Of a stretch of DNA of 64,000 nucleotides, positions 34,889-44,274 are shown piece after piece. The translations under genes were made by a program, and so were the position numbers. How positions within the stretch are numbered: the first letter of the stretch is position 1; every line of letters begins with the position of its first letter. The stretch comes from Anaerosacchariphilus polymeriproducens (GTDB lineage Bacteria; Bacillota; Clostridia; Lachnospirales; Lachnospiraceae). The notes beneath the pieces are model-generated. The model was given only the letters and a program-made list of their open reading frames with translations. It made no database searches and was not told the origin of the DNA. The stretch is taken from NCBI RefSeq assembly GCF_003363435.1, contig NZ_QRCT01000019.1:62001-126000 (forward strand), written 5' to 3'.

Positions 34889-36850
34889 TTATGATACATC
34901 TGTTTCATTTATAATTCCGGTACGATATGCTTTTAACAATTCTTTTAACTCTTTTATGCTCTCACGTATTTGCTCTCCTGTATCTGTATCTGCAACCAAG
35001 CGCCGACGCATAACCTGCTCAACGACCGTAGTCTCAGAATGGATATCAGTTTCATTTTTGATTACTTTCTCTAAAGATTCGAATGGTTCATGAGCAACCA
35101 GTCTAAGACCGTAAGAATTATATACTAAGGTATAACCTGCTATTCCGGTTTTACTTTGATAAGCCTTTGAAAGTCCTCCGTCAATAATCAATACTTTACC
35201 ATTACATTTTAAAGGTGTCTCTCCCTTTTTCAATTCAACCGGCATATGACCGTTGATAATGTGTGAATGTTCTGTATCCAGACCGAATTCTTCCATGATT
35301 TTATTCACGAATTCTTCTTCTTCAATTAATGTATAATATGGATTTTTTTTCTCTGCCTGAATTTTTTTGTCGGATAAAACATAACGCTCAAATGTAGCCA
35401 TTTTTGTTTTTCCATATACCGGGGAATCTTCGCAGGACCACAAGTACCACAAAATATCTTGTCCTTTTTTTCTTTCTGCCATATCGTCTGCATAATAACC
35501 TTTTCTGGCATAACTATCCAAGACATCATATAAGGCTTTTCCACTATATTCTTTGCCATATACATTAACTTTTCTAAATGAACCATCTTCATCAAATGGT
35601 ACGCATCCATGATATAACAAATTAGAATTGTATACTTTATACAAACTTCCTTTTGAAAATAAAAACCGGATATGTCTTTGCAGTTTCTCACAATTGATAA
35701 AAGCGGTCCTTAATCGTTCTACCACTTCTTCCTCACCTGGAGAAAGCGTATACGGATCCTTAGGATCAACGGTCGGAAACTTAATATCCTTCATAGGATA
35801 ATCCTTACCCTCAACTGTTACAATTCCTTTATCAAAATTAATCTTATCCAAAAGCAGCCTTTTTTCCATACGGAATTCCGGACGGTTCTTGATAAGCTGT
35901 CCTTCTAATTTGAATTGGATAATTGTAATTGCTTTATGCATCTTCCGATCCAGCTCTAAGTCTTTTACATTATAATCTTTTTCCATATAATCAATATTAA
36001 AACACTCACAAGTGTCCTCTTTATAGGTCTCAAGTGCAAAGGTCGCTAAAGGAATCAAATTAATCCCATATCCATCTTCCAGCATATTTAGATTCCCATA
36101 TTTGGCTGATAAACGTATGACATTAGCAATACATGCCGTGTTACCAGCAGCAGCTCCCATCCACAATACATCATGATTGCCCCATTGAATATCCACAGAA
36201 TGATAATTCATAAGTGTATCTAATATAATGTGTGGGCCTGAACCTCTGTCGAAAATGTCTCCAACAATATGAAGATGATCTACTACCAAACGTTGAATCA
36301 GATGACTTAGTGCTACAATAAATTCAGGAGCCCTGTGAATCGATAAAATTGTATTTATAATTTCGTTATAATACGCTTCTTTATCTTGAAGATCAGCTTT
36401 CTCCGTTATAAGCTCTTCAATAACATAAGCAAAATCTTTCGGCAATGCTTTACGGACTTTCGATCGTGTATATTTCCATGAAACTCTTTTAGAAATCTGA
36501 ATCAACCGATATAAAGTGATCCGATACCAATCGTCTATGTTTTCTTCCTGTTTTTTCACATACTCCAGTTTGCGTTCCGGATAGTAAATTAATGTTGCTA
36601 ATGATTTTTTATCTTTATTACTTAAGGTATTTCCAAATTCTTCATCAATCTTTCTTCTAACAGAGCCTGATCCATTTTTCAGAATATGATGGAACTGCTC
36701 ATTCTCTCCATGAATATCCGTGAGAAAATGTTCCGTCCCTTTTGGAAGATTTAAAATTGATTTCAAATTTATAATCTCTGTTGCTGCAGATGCAATTGTT
36801 GGAAATTGCTTAGCCAGACTTTTTAGGTATTTAAATTCTACATTATTCAT
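34889..36850 (-). CDS. fbp: Fructose-1,6-bisphosphatase, class III
   Basis: 653 residues, the class III size. Metallophosphatase motifs are DIHGENEQFHHIL, VGDIFDRGSGPHIILD, QWGNHDVLWMGAAAGNT and IINGHMPVEL. The enzyme, Mn2+-dependent, removes the 1-phosphate of fructose-1,6-bisphosphate in gluconeogenesis. It starts 19 bases after dapB on the same strand, behind AAGGGGACTTATTAAA, so it appears to be the last gene of a lysine-riboswitch operon. That is not an expected partner for lysine genes. Confidence 0.93.
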   Translation of the reverse strand: MNNVEFKYLKSLAKQFPTIASAATEIINLKSILNLPKGTEHFLTDIHGENEQFHHILKNGSGSVRRKIDEEFGNTLSNKDKKSLATLIYYPERKLEYVKKQEENIDDWYRITLYRLIQISKRVSWKYTRSKVRKALPKDFAYVIEELITEKADLQDKEAYYNEIINTILSIHRAPEFIVALSHLIQRLVVDHLHIVGDIFDRGSGPHIILDTLMNYHSVDIQWGNHDVLWMGAAAGNTACIANVIRLSAKYGNLNMLEDGYGINLIPLATFALETYKEDTCECFNIDYMEKDYNVKDLELDRKMHKAITIIQFKLEGQLIKNRPEFRMEKRLLLDKINFDKGIVTVEGKDYPMKDIKFPTVDPKDPYTLSPGEEEVVERLRTAFINCEKLQRHIRFLFSKGSLYKVYNSNLLYHGCVPFDEDGSFRKVNVYGKEYSGKALYDVLDSYARKGYYADDMAERKKGQDILWYLWSCEDSPVYGKTKMATFERYVLSDKKIQAEKKNPYYTLIEEEEFVNKIMEEFGLDTEHSHIINGHMPVELKKGETPLKCNGKVLIIDGGLSKAYQSKTGIAGYTLVYNSYGLRLVAHEPFESLEKVIKNETDIHSETTVVEQVMRRRLVADTDTGEQIRESIKELKELLKAYRTGIINETDVS

Positions 36851-36869
36851 TTTAATAAGTCCCCTTAAT

Positions 36870-37649
36870 TCAAGTTTTATTTAATTGTACATTTCCCTCT
36901 ATTACATGACTCATATCATAAAAACCTGCCGGCTTTCCAGCCAAAAATTTTGCAGCCTGTATGGCTCCCTTTCCAAAAATTGCTTTCGTATAGGCAGTAT
37001 GCTTAAATTCAATCACTTCATCAATCCCGGCAAAAATCACTTCATGTTCTCCTACAATAGTTCCTCCACGGACAGCCTGGATACCAATTTCATTTTTCTC
37101 TCTTCTTTTCAGTTCCCTGCTTCTGTCATATTGATAATCATAACGTTGATCCAATGAATCATTAATTGAATCAGCTAAAGCAATTGCAGTTCCGCTTGGA
37201 GCATCTAACTTTAATTTATGATGTTTTTCAACTATCTCAATATCAAATCCGGCTGGCACCAAAACTTGAGCAGCAGTCTGTAATAATTTCATTAACATAT
37301 TGATACCCAATGACATATTTGCTGATCTCAAAACAGCCACTTCTTCACTGGCCTTTTTAATCTTAGCTAACTGTTCTTCTGTCAGTCCTGTTGTGCAAAC
37401 CACCACCGGTACCTGTTTTTCAATGCTGTAATTCAATAAATCTTCAATCGCTTTCACAGATGCAAAATCAATAATAACATCTGCTTCTATATCACATTCT
37501 GCTATATTTTTAAATACAGGATATTCATTTTGAATATGATCTGAAACATCAACTCCTGCAACAATTTCTGCTTCCTGATCTTCCTTTAACAAATTAGATA
37601 TAACCTGTCCCATTTTTCCATTACAACCATGCATAATTACTCTAATCAT
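36870..37649 (-). CDS. dapB: 4-hydroxy-tetrahydrodipicolinate reductase
   Basis: 259 residues. IRVIMHGCNGKMGQVI binds NAD(P)H; VEKHHKLKLDAPSGTAIALA is the substrate and catalytic stretch (His-His, Lys and the DAPSGTA loop). It reduces the DapA product. ATG behind AAAGGAGATTAATAGT, 62 bases after dapA. The pathway continues with dapL and dapF elsewhere in the window. Confidence 0.95.
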   Translation of the reverse strand: MIRVIMHGCNGKMGQVISNLLKEDQEAEIVAGVDVSDHIQNEYPVFKNIAECDIEADVIIDFASVKAIEDLLNYSIEKQVPVVVCTTGLTEEQLAKIKKASEEVAVLRSANMSLGINMLMKLLQTAAQVLVPAGFDIEIVEKHHKLKLDAPSGTAIALADSINDSLDQRYDYQYDRSRELKRREKNEIGIQAVRGGTIVGEHEVIFAGIDEVIEFKHTAYTKAIFGKGAIQAAKFLAGKPAGFYDMSHVIEGNVQLNKT

Positions 37650-37711
37650 ACTATTAATCTCCTTTATCCATAAATCGATGGTTTCCGATTGGATACCACC
37701 GATTTTATGCT

Positions 37712-38602
37712 CTAAACTAACTTTATTCCGTATTCTTTCATTGCTTTTGAAAGTCTTTCTACATGTGCCTGCTCAAGTTCTGTCAGAGGTGCTCTTACGG
37801 ATCCTGTTCCCCATCCCATTAAATTCATTGCCATTTTGACCGGAATAGGATTCACCTCACAGAATAATTCACTAATCAACGGAAGTGCTTTTAATTGTAA
37901 TTCTAAACTTTCCTGTACATTACCTTCTAGATATTTTGCAGCCATATCATGTACCTGTTTGGGTGCAATATTAGATAATACAGAAATTACCCCTTTTCCA
38001 CCTGCTGACATGATCGGTACGATCTGATCGTCATTTCCAGAATATAAATCCAGATGTCCCTCTGCTAACTGCATCATTTTTAACACGTTTGCGATGTTTC
38101 CACTTGCTTCTTTAACCGCCACTATATTATCTACTGTTTTTGCAAGTGTCGCAGCTGTTTCCGGATTAATATTACATCCGGTCCTTCCTGGTACATTGTA
38201 CATAACGATAGGTAAATCTATTGCACCGGCTATCTTTGAATAATGCTGAATCAATCCATTTTGTGTGGCTTTATTATAATACGGCGTTACCACTAATACC
38301 GCATCTGCTCCATGAGCCTGTGCTTCTTTTGAGAGATAAATTGCTGTTTCCGTACAGTTAGAACCGGTACCTGCAATAACCGGAACTCTCTTGTTTGTTT
38401 TGTTTACGGCTACTCTAATACATTCTAAGTGTTCTTCATGTGAGAGTGTGGATGCTTCTCCTGTGGTACCGACTATTACAATACTATCTGTACCTTGGGC
38501 AATCTGATCATCAATTAATTCTTCTAGTTTTTCAAAATTCACCTCATAGTTCTCTTTGAAAGGTGTAATAATTGCTACACCAGCGCCTGTAAAAATTGCC
38601 AT
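37712..38602 (-). CDS. dapA: 4-hydroxy-tetrahydrodipicolinate synthase
   Basis: 296 residues. The Schiff-base lysine is in NIVAVKEASGN, the catalytic tyrosine in VMYNVPGRTGCN, and the GTTGEASTLSHEEH loop binds pyruvate. It condenses pyruvate with aspartate semialdehyde. It is first in its operon, behind AGAAGGAGGAAATAAA, and is preceded by a lysine riboswitch and terminator. Confidence 0.96.
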   Translation of the reverse strand: MAIFTGAGVAIITPFKENYEVNFEKLEELIDDQIAQGTDSIVIVGTTGEASTLSHEEHLECIRVAVNKTNKRVPVIAGTGSNCTETAIYLSKEAQAHGADAVLVVTPYYNKATQNGLIQHYSKIAGAIDLPIVMYNVPGRTGCNINPETAATLAKTVDNIVAVKEASGNIANVLKMMQLAEGHLDLYSGNDDQIVPIMSAGGKGVISVLSNIAPKQVHDMAAKYLEGNVQESLELQLKALPLISELFCEVNPIPVKMAMNLMGWGTGSVRAPLTELEQAHVERLSKAMKEYGIKLV

Positions 38603-38717
38603 TTTATTTCCTCCTTCTTATGTGATAAGGTTTTGGGCAAAATCCTGCTAAGTAATTTTTATTATAGTAGAACCATACTTTACATTTTATATTACAAGGC
38701 CTTTCCTATAATTTAAA

Positions 38718-38743
38718 AGAGTCGACTAAAATGAGCCGACTCT
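38718..38743 (-). terminator. Riboswitch-controlled terminator ahead of dapA
   Basis: On the minus strand AGAGTCGGCT pairs with AGTCGACTCT, followed by TTTT. It lies 41 bases beyond the end of the lysine aptamer. Confidence 0.8.
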
Positions 38744-38783
38744 AAAGATAACCATATTACTAATTGTAAATAATTTACTCTTT

Positions 38784-38947
38784 AGATAGCCCCCCATCTT
38801 CTCAGATGACAGTCATATAATTATTCATTATATGCCCAAAAATGTAACCGCAGAAAATTACATTCTTTCGGCGTTGTTCCCTTTCCTTTATCTTCAACTG
38901 TGTCTGCCACATCCAATAATATACTTATGAAAAACGCAACCTCTATC
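38784..38947 (-). promoter_or_regulatory. Lysine riboswitch (L-box)
   Basis: The conserved blocks of the L-box are on the minus strand in order: GATAGAGGTTGCG, CATAAGTA, AAGGGAACAACGCCGAAAG, GACTGTCATCTGAGAAGATG and GGGGGCTATC. GATAG at the start pairs with CTATC at the end (P1). Lysine binding would let the terminator at 38718-38743 form and shut off dapA-dapB-fbp. Confidence 0.92.
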
Positions 38948-38969
38948 ATTTCATTCAATTGTTATACTC

Positions 38970-38998
38970 ACTATAGCATTAATAAAATATATTGTCAA
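38970..38998 (-). promoter_or_regulatory. Sigma-A promoter of dapA
   Basis: TTGACA (38993-38998) and TATAGT (38970-38975) on the minus strand with a 17-base spacer. The -35 box directly follows the cobO stop codon. Confidence 0.85.
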
Positions 38999-39481
38999 TT
39001 ACTTTATTATCTCTATATTATATACAGAATCTGCTACAGCTATCAATTTTTCATCTAAAGTTCTTCCTGTTAATATCACATTTGTTTCTTCTTTCAATTG
39101 AATTAAATTAATTAATTCTCCTGCGGTAATAACCTTATAATCCAAAAGTCCCAGGATTTCGTCTAATATCAAGACGTCACATTCTCCGGTATCCAGAACC
39201 TTTTTTGCAAAATTCAAACCATTTTTTATGTTCATCCGCTCTTCTTCCTGTTGTTCTTTCGTTAACTGGTCAAAACATGCATTTGATTTTTCAAAACGGA
39301 ATAGCTTTATATCTGGTTCTAGTTTACTGATAAAATGGATTTCTTCTTCACTCTTACCTTTCAGGAACTGAATGATAATAACTGATTTTCCCTGGCTTGC
39401 TTCCTTTATTGCCTGCCCTAAGGCTGCGGTAGTCTTACCTTTTCCTACTCCACAATAAATTTGAACAATTCCGTTCCCCAT
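38999..39481 (-). CDS. cobO: Cob(I)yrinic acid a,c-diamide adenosyltransferase
   Basis: 160 residues from the ATG behind GGAGGTAATT, four codons after a weaker start. The P-loop is GVGKGKTTAALGQAIKEA; VIIIQFLKGKSEEEIHF and DVLILDEILGLLDYKVI are the family motifs. The enzyme (CobO/BtuR) adds the 5'-deoxyadenosyl group to Co(I) corrinoid, giving coenzyme B12. No other B12 gene is beside it. It probably acts in salvage. Confidence 0.88.
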   Translation of the reverse strand: MGNGIVQIYCGVGKGKTTAALGQAIKEASQGKSVIIIQFLKGKSEEEIHFISKLEPDIKLFRFEKSNACFDQLTKEQQEEERMNIKNGLNFAKKVLDTGECDVLILDEILGLLDYKVITAGELINLIQLKEETNVILTGRTLDEKLIAVADSVYNIEIIK

Positions 39482-39603
39482 AATTACCTCCATCTACCGA
39501 TTTGGTATCTCATAGTTCAATGTTACAGATATAGGAATTATAATACCACATAACATAACAAAATTGCAAATTTAATCTCAAAAATGTCCTTAAAGCAATT
39601 GTA

Positions 39604-40230
39604 CTAATCTAAATATTCTATTTTGCTTACAGAAACTTCATATGCAACTCGCTTTTGAGTTTCTTCATTTTCCATTTTTTTCACGTACTCCCTACTTTGA
39701 ATTCTTCCCCAAATTTGGACATGTCCTCCAATTTCAAAACGCGAAGCGAATCTTGCATTCCTCCCCCAGCAAATGCAAGGTATGTAATCTGATTTTCCAT
39801 AGGAACGATTCACAGCTACTAACAGATCTGCTATTTCACGTCCCAATGGAGTCTTGCGGTAAACCGGCTCTTTACAGATATAGCCGTCTAAGAAGATTTG
39901 ATTTGTTTTCATATTATCTTCCAACTCTTCAAGAAATTCCAGTTCCCTTACAAATACAGACAACACTAAACGGTTCTTTTTTTCCTCGTGTCTGTTATAA
40001 GATCGAAACTGTCCGTTTACCTTAATCAGGCTTCCTTCGTAATTTTGTTTTACATCAATGAGCCTTTCTGAAACCATTAGCGGAATGTTATCAGCCATAT
40101 TGCTAAGTCGGTTTACAGATACCTGAACAAAATAAAATCCCTCCCCGAATACTTCATGGCTGAATTGGAATCCTGATACAATTTCCCCTATAATGGTTAC
40201 TTGATTGTTTTCAATGACCTTATCTGACAT
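39604..40230 (-). CDS. Single-stranded DNA-binding-like protein with two OB folds
   Basis: 208 residues, from the ATG at 40230; an upstream in-frame ATG overlaps the ribosome site GAGGAAGGGAG. Residues ~8-100 form one OB fold (NNQVTIIGEIVSGFQFSHEV, IKVNGQFRSYNRHEEKK). Residues ~105-205 form a second, more SSB-like one (NQIFLDGYICKEPVYRKTPL, VAVNRSYGKSDYIPCICWG, VQIWGRIQSREYVKKM). The acidic tip of normal SSB is absent; the end is SKIEYLD. It looks like a fused pair of SSB domains. It could act as a dimer where SSB is a tetramer. Confidence 0.8.
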   Translation of the reverse strand: MSDKVIENNQVTIIGEIVSGFQFSHEVFGEGFYFVQVSVNRLSNMADNIPLMVSERLIDVKQNYEGSLIKVNGQFRSYNRHEEKKNRLVLSVFVRELEFLEELEDNMKTNQIFLDGYICKEPVYRKTPLGREIADLLVAVNRSYGKSDYIPCICWGRNARFASRFEIGGHVQIWGRIQSREYVKKMENEETQKRVAYEVSVSKIEYLD

Positions 40231-40358
40231 AAATGATGTGCTCCCTTCCTCACAAGCCATCACGCTTATTTCATATCCCCATTGCGCTGATGACCTATCG
40301 TATATTTTTCTGTATTAATATATTTATTCAGTTCAAGTCCATTATAGAACTACTTTTT

Positions 40359-42206
40359 TTAAAAATGAAGACTATATCTTTCCAACCATGCATTCATTTG
40401 AATCAAATAAGCGTATAATTGCGGGGTAGACATCAGCTGTCCAAACCAAGGTGTAGACGGCGTATTGTTTGATTTTAAAAGGTTTTTCAGGTATTGTGTG
40501 TGAACCAATGATTGAATTGGGGCCTTCGTATCCGACAAAATATTCCATAAAGAATTTTTTAATAATTTTTCATACTGTGGATGATAAGTTTTCGGATATG
40601 GACTTTTTTTCCTCCACAATATTTCCTTGGGAAGCAATCCAGTTGACGCGTCTCTTAAAAGTGCTTTTGTTACTTGATTATGATATTTATATTCCCATGG
40701 TACATTATAAATATATTGCACTAAGCGATGATCTGCAAAAGGTACTCTGACTTCTAAACCACTTGCCATCGTCATTCTATCTTTCCGATCCAGAAGTGTC
40801 GTCATAAACCATCTGATATTCAGATAACTAATTTCTCTTTGCCTGATTACTTCTACCGATTCATTACCTAATTGAGGGGTCGCTTTTATGGTCTTCTCAT
40901 ACTGTGCTGAAATATATTCTTCTAAGTGCAATTCTTCTCTTAAATTAGGCGACAGAACAGACAAACGAGTCTGAATATTGGATGACCAAGGAAAAGTCCT
41001 GGTACTATATGATTTTGGATTTCGAAACCACGGATAACCCCCAAAAATTTCATCAGCACATTCTCCTGATAGACAAACTGTATGATTTTCTTTTATTTTT
41101 CTGCAAAAATATAATAAAGAAGAATCCACATCTGCCATACCCGGAAGGTCTTTTGCTAACATAGCAGGTATTAATTCATCATACAAGTTTTCTATCTCAC
41201 ATTCTAAATAATGATGGTTGGATTGAATGAATTTTGTCATCATATCAACATATGGTCTGTCTTGTGATGGCTGAAAATCAGAAGCCTTGAAATATCTGCT
41301 GTTTCCGGCAAAATCAAAAGAATAGGTATCTAACGTCTCTCCCTGTTCTTTTTTTACTTGCGAGGCTATAGATGAAACAATACTTGAGTCAATTCCTCCC
41401 GACAATAAAGTACAAATAGGTACATCACTGACTAATTGTCTTTTAATGGAATCTAAAAGTAGTTCTCTGGTATGGCTGACTGTTTCTTCATAAGTTTCTT
41501 CATGTTCTACTGCTTGAAGCTCCCAATAAGGGTATACTCTCATGCCACTGTAATCAATTCTCGCGCAGTATCCTGGTGGAACTTCATGAATCCCTTTAAA
41601 TACTCCACAACCCGGACTCCTTGCCGGGCCCAGACCAAAAATTTCGCATAGACCGTACCCATCTAATTCGGGTTTTATGTCCGAATTTGCAAAAATCGCT
41701 TTTATTTCAGATGCAAATATGACCTGTTCTTGATTACAATAATAAAAAAGCGGCTTAATACCGAAACGGTCCCGACACATAAAACAAGTCTTTAAAACAC
41801 TATCCCAAATGGCAAAGGCAAAAATTCCGTTAAACTGCTCTACACATTTTTCACCGTATTCCGCATAAGCTAATAAAACCACTTCCGTATCTGAAGTAGT
41901 ATTAAAATGATATCCTTTTTGTGTTAACTCTCTTCTTACTTCTTCTGTATTGTATAATTCACCATTATATATAATGCAGATCTGCTCATTCCCTTTTTTA
42001 TACACCATCGGCTGTATCCCTCTCTCAGGATCCATTACAGCCAGACGTGCATGGACAAACGCTGCGTGTTCCCCTATGTATGTACCTGAATCATCAGGTC
42101 CTCTATGACGAATTGTTTGTCCCATTTTCTCGACAATTAAATTATACTCTTTTTTATGTTTTCTTAAATCATAATGAAAATTACATATTCCTGCAATTCC
42201 GCACAA
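40359..42206 (-). CDS. asnB: Asparagine synthetase (glutamine-hydrolysing)
   Basis: 615 residues. The start is a TTG behind AAAGGAGGCGGTAAAA; it must be the start because the next codon is the catalytic Cys2 of the class II glutaminase (MCGIAGICN). RHRGPDDSGTY follows. The synthetase has the PP-loop SGGIDSSIV and VCLSGECADEIFGGYPW. It makes asparagine from aspartate, glutamine and ATP. The organism also makes Asn on tRNA through GatCAB, so the two routes are both present. Confidence 0.93.
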   Translation of the reverse strand: MCGIAGICNFHYDLRKHKKEYNLIVEKMGQTIRHRGPDDSGTYIGEHAAFVHARLAVMDPERGIQPMVYKKGNEQICIIYNGELYNTEEVRRELTQKGYHFNTTSDTEVVLLAYAEYGEKCVEQFNGIFAFAIWDSVLKTCFMCRDRFGIKPLFYYCNQEQVIFASEIKAIFANSDIKPELDGYGLCEIFGLGPARSPGCGVFKGIHEVPPGYCARIDYSGMRVYPYWELQAVEHEETYEETVSHTRELLLDSIKRQLVSDVPICTLLSGGIDSSIVSSIASQVKKEQGETLDTYSFDFAGNSRYFKASDFQPSQDRPYVDMMTKFIQSNHHYLECEIENLYDELIPAMLAKDLPGMADVDSSLLYFCRKIKENHTVCLSGECADEIFGGYPWFRNPKSYSTRTFPWSSNIQTRLSVLSPNLREELHLEEYISAQYEKTIKATPQLGNESVEVIRQREISYLNIRWFMTTLLDRKDRMTMASGLEVRVPFADHRLVQYIYNVPWEYKYHNQVTKALLRDASTGLLPKEILWRKKSPYPKTYHPQYEKLLKNSLWNILSDTKAPIQSLVHTQYLKNLLKSNNTPSTPWFGQLMSTPQLYAYLIQMNAWLERYSLHF

Positions 42207-42266
42207 ATTTTACCGCCTCCTTTTCTATATTAGTATGATATGGGTTTTAATCAAATGTGTGATTTT

Positions 42267-42827
42267 TTAATCACTGACTCCTTTGTTCGGTAATATCAAC
42301 GCAATAATCATAAATATGATTCCTAAACCCAGCATCCCTTCCTCTCCCATTGAAAACAACCCGGGAATATCATCGGATATCTGAAAAAATGTGAGTGAAT
42401 GAAATTGGAACAAACGAAAAAATCCGATTTCATGCCACCAAGAGTATGTGATAGTATAAAAAAACGCTCCAGTGAGCCCACCTATTAAAGTAAAAATTCC
42501 ACATTTTATGGAATCCGATCCTATGGAAGCCATACAACTATCAGGATTGGTACCTGCCCATCCAAAACCCAATCCGAATAATAGAGCTCCAAGTACCACT
42601 CCTAAATGTGTACTGCCAATATTTAAGTGTGATTTATCAAAAATTCCAATCATACAAGAAGCCGCCAATAGCACACTTGAAACTCCTAACGCAAACAGAT
42701 ATATTTTCAGCATATTCATATTTTCTAATTTTAGCATATTCAATGTTTTTTTAGGATTGGAGGCACCCATCCAATATAAGCCGACTCCCAGTAAGCCTCC
42801 TAATATTATTGCAACTACGTATTTCAT
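42267..42827 (-). CDS. YeeE/YedE-family sulfur-transport protein, second half
   Basis: 186 residues, about five membrane helices. LGFGWAGTNPDSCMASIGSD and GIFTLIGGLTGAFFYTI are the conserved parts of YeeE/YedE (DUF395, now TsuA-like thiosulfate transporter) proteins, with the important cysteine in PDSCMAS. It follows the next gene upstream by 19 bases. The two short genes together resemble one full YeeE-type protein. No TusA-like partner is seen. Confidence 0.75.
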   Translation of the reverse strand: MKYVVAIILGGLLGVGLYWMGASNPKKTLNMLKLENMNMLKIYLFALGVSSVLLAASCMIGIFDKSHLNIGSTHLGVVLGALLFGLGFGWAGTNPDSCMASIGSDSIKCGIFTLIGGLTGAFFYTITYSWWHEIGFFRLFQFHSLTFFQISDDIPGLFSMGEEGMLGLGIIFMIIALILPNKGVSD

Positions 42828-42846
42828 GTAATCTCTCCTTTATCCT

Positions 42847-43443
42847 TTATGCGCTCTTATCATATCCACTGACAATTGCAACCGGAATAGCAACTGCAAA
42901 TACAATTGCTGCAAATAAATATGCACTAATACTTCCTTGCATCAAAGCACTTAAAATTTGACCGTCTATGTCTGCATTTGCTAATTCTGCTCCATATAGC
43001 AGCAAAATTCCTGCCAAAAATGCTCTTAAAAATTTCCTTGACCGCTTCCACCTTACCTTTGTAATCTCAATAAACTCTTCTTCATAAGTAATTTGTCTCT
43101 TATTTTTTCTCGCATACATTTTTTCCTGTTTTGATAAAAATAAATGCGCAATAATTGCGCCAATTGGTATAGAAAACAGAAAAATCAAATCATAATTCCA
43201 AGGGTTTTTAATTTTTTCGGCAAGTTCTCCTTCATTTTTATCAAAATACAGATTACTGCTTCGATACCCTGAACTTCTATGTGAATCTTCTCTGATCAAG
43301 GAAGGTTCCGCTAAATGATAGAGTATACCGCTAATCATACTATATTGTTTGGATATACCAATCGGTTTCACCATAAAAATTGCAAGAAAAAAAACAATTC
43401 CTAAAAAAAAAGCTTTACTAATCCATCTTTCTTTCTCTTCCAT
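42847..43443 (-). CDS. YeeE/YedE-family membrane protein, first half
   Basis: 198 residues. The sequence AFFLGIVFFLAIFMVKPIGI ending in KPIGISKQYS matches the N-terminal YeeE/YedE repeat. A long soluble loop (residues ~50-130) separates it from two or three more helices (AFLAGILLLYGAELANADID, SAYLFAAIVFAVAIPVAIVS). Paired with the following gene, it would form a split sulfur-compound transporter. The evidence for substrate is family-level only. Confidence 0.65.
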   Translation of the reverse strand: MEEKERWISKAFFLGIVFFLAIFMVKPIGISKQYSMISGILYHLAEPSLIREDSHRSSGYRSSNLYFDKNEGELAEKIKNPWNYDLIFLFSIPIGAIIAHLFLSKQEKMYARKNKRQITYEEEFIEITKVRWKRSRKFLRAFLAGILLLYGAELANADIDGQILSALMQGSISAYLFAAIVFAVAIPVAIVSGYDKSA

Positions 43444-43535
43444 AAAAAAATCACCTGTACTAATCTATTTGATATGTTTAGTATAGGTGAAAATCAGTTA
43501 ATTATTCTTCAAGTAGAAAAATATTATGCAACGGT

Positions 43536-44141
43536 TCATCCACCTAATGTTACATCCTGCTTTTGATACCATGCTAATGCATTTGCGAATTGTTCTTCCT
43601 TAAAATCAGGCCACAAATCTTTTATAATATAGAAATCAGCATAAACAGACTGCACAGGCAGAAAACCTGATAAACGGCACATCCCTCCCCAGCGGATTAT
43701 CATATCAATTCGAGAGACCTCTTTTGATTTGACACCATCGTTCAAATCCCATTCCCATCCGTAATTCACCAGGAAATTTACTCTTATCTTTTCCTGATTG
43801 ATATGATTACCTCTTTTTGTGTACGCTAACAGTTCTTTAGGAAAGCATTCGGATTCGGTATTTCCAATTACCAGAAGCGATACATCTTCTTTCTCTATCA
43901 TTTTGACGGCTTCAACACAAGCCTCTTGAAATGCTTTCACCTGTTCCTTAGGACGTTTACAATTATCAACCGTAAAGCCATAATAAGTAATCTCTTTTAC
44001 ACCATATTTCTTAGCTTCCCGCAAAAGCTTCAGTCCAGGGGTCAGACCATATTCGTACCCATCTTCTTTTTTCAGACCGTTTGCTTTCGCCCATCTTCTG
44101 TTACCATCTGGAATAATGCCTATATGTCTGGGAATTCTCAT
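43536..44141 (-). CDS. Cis-prenyltransferase, short UppS-like
   Basis: 201 residues, shorter than UppS (~240). PRHIGIIPDGNRRWAKANGL has the conserved GNRRWA diphosphate site and the catalytic Asp; ITYYGFTVDNCKRP, IIRWGGMCRLSGFLPVQSVY and LWPDF are the other family blocks. The conserved R-x-S/N-F-L-W region is changed to RLSGFLPVQ. It makes a cis-polyprenyl diphosphate, but not certainly the main undecaprenyl carrier. It could be a shorter-chain paralogue. Confidence 0.8.
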   Translation of the reverse strand: MRIPRHIGIIPDGNRRWAKANGLKKEDGYEYGLTPGLKLLREAKKYGVKEITYYGFTVDNCKRPKEQVKAFQEACVEAVKMIEKEDVSLLVIGNTESECFPKELLAYTKRGNHINQEKIRVNFLVNYGWEWDLNDGVKSKEVSRIDMIIRWGGMCRLSGFLPVQSVYADFYIIKDLWPDFKEEQFANALAWYQKQDVTLGG

Positions 44142-44220
44142 AATTACACTCCTTAGTATTTTTTCTATTAGAAGTATTCCTCATTATTCCAATTTTATCA
44201 ATTATTTGGTAATTTTTTTA

Positions 44221-44260
44221 GAGGAAGAAATCTTAGGACAAAATCCTTAAGATTTCTTCC
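44221..44260. terminator. Bidirectional-looking hairpin after the cysteine-rich gene
   Basis: GGAAGAAATCTTA and TAAGATTTCTTCC form a perfect 13-bp stem; GGA / TCC extends it inside the loop. It lies 14 bases after the stop of the 44275-45174 gene; the U-run is weak on both strands. Confidence 0.7.
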
Positions 44261-44274
44261 TTATCATTTACAGA

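Noticed and set aside
39642-40025. 127-codon open frame on the plus strand
   Set aside because: It lies wholly inside the SSB-like gene and shows no family pattern.
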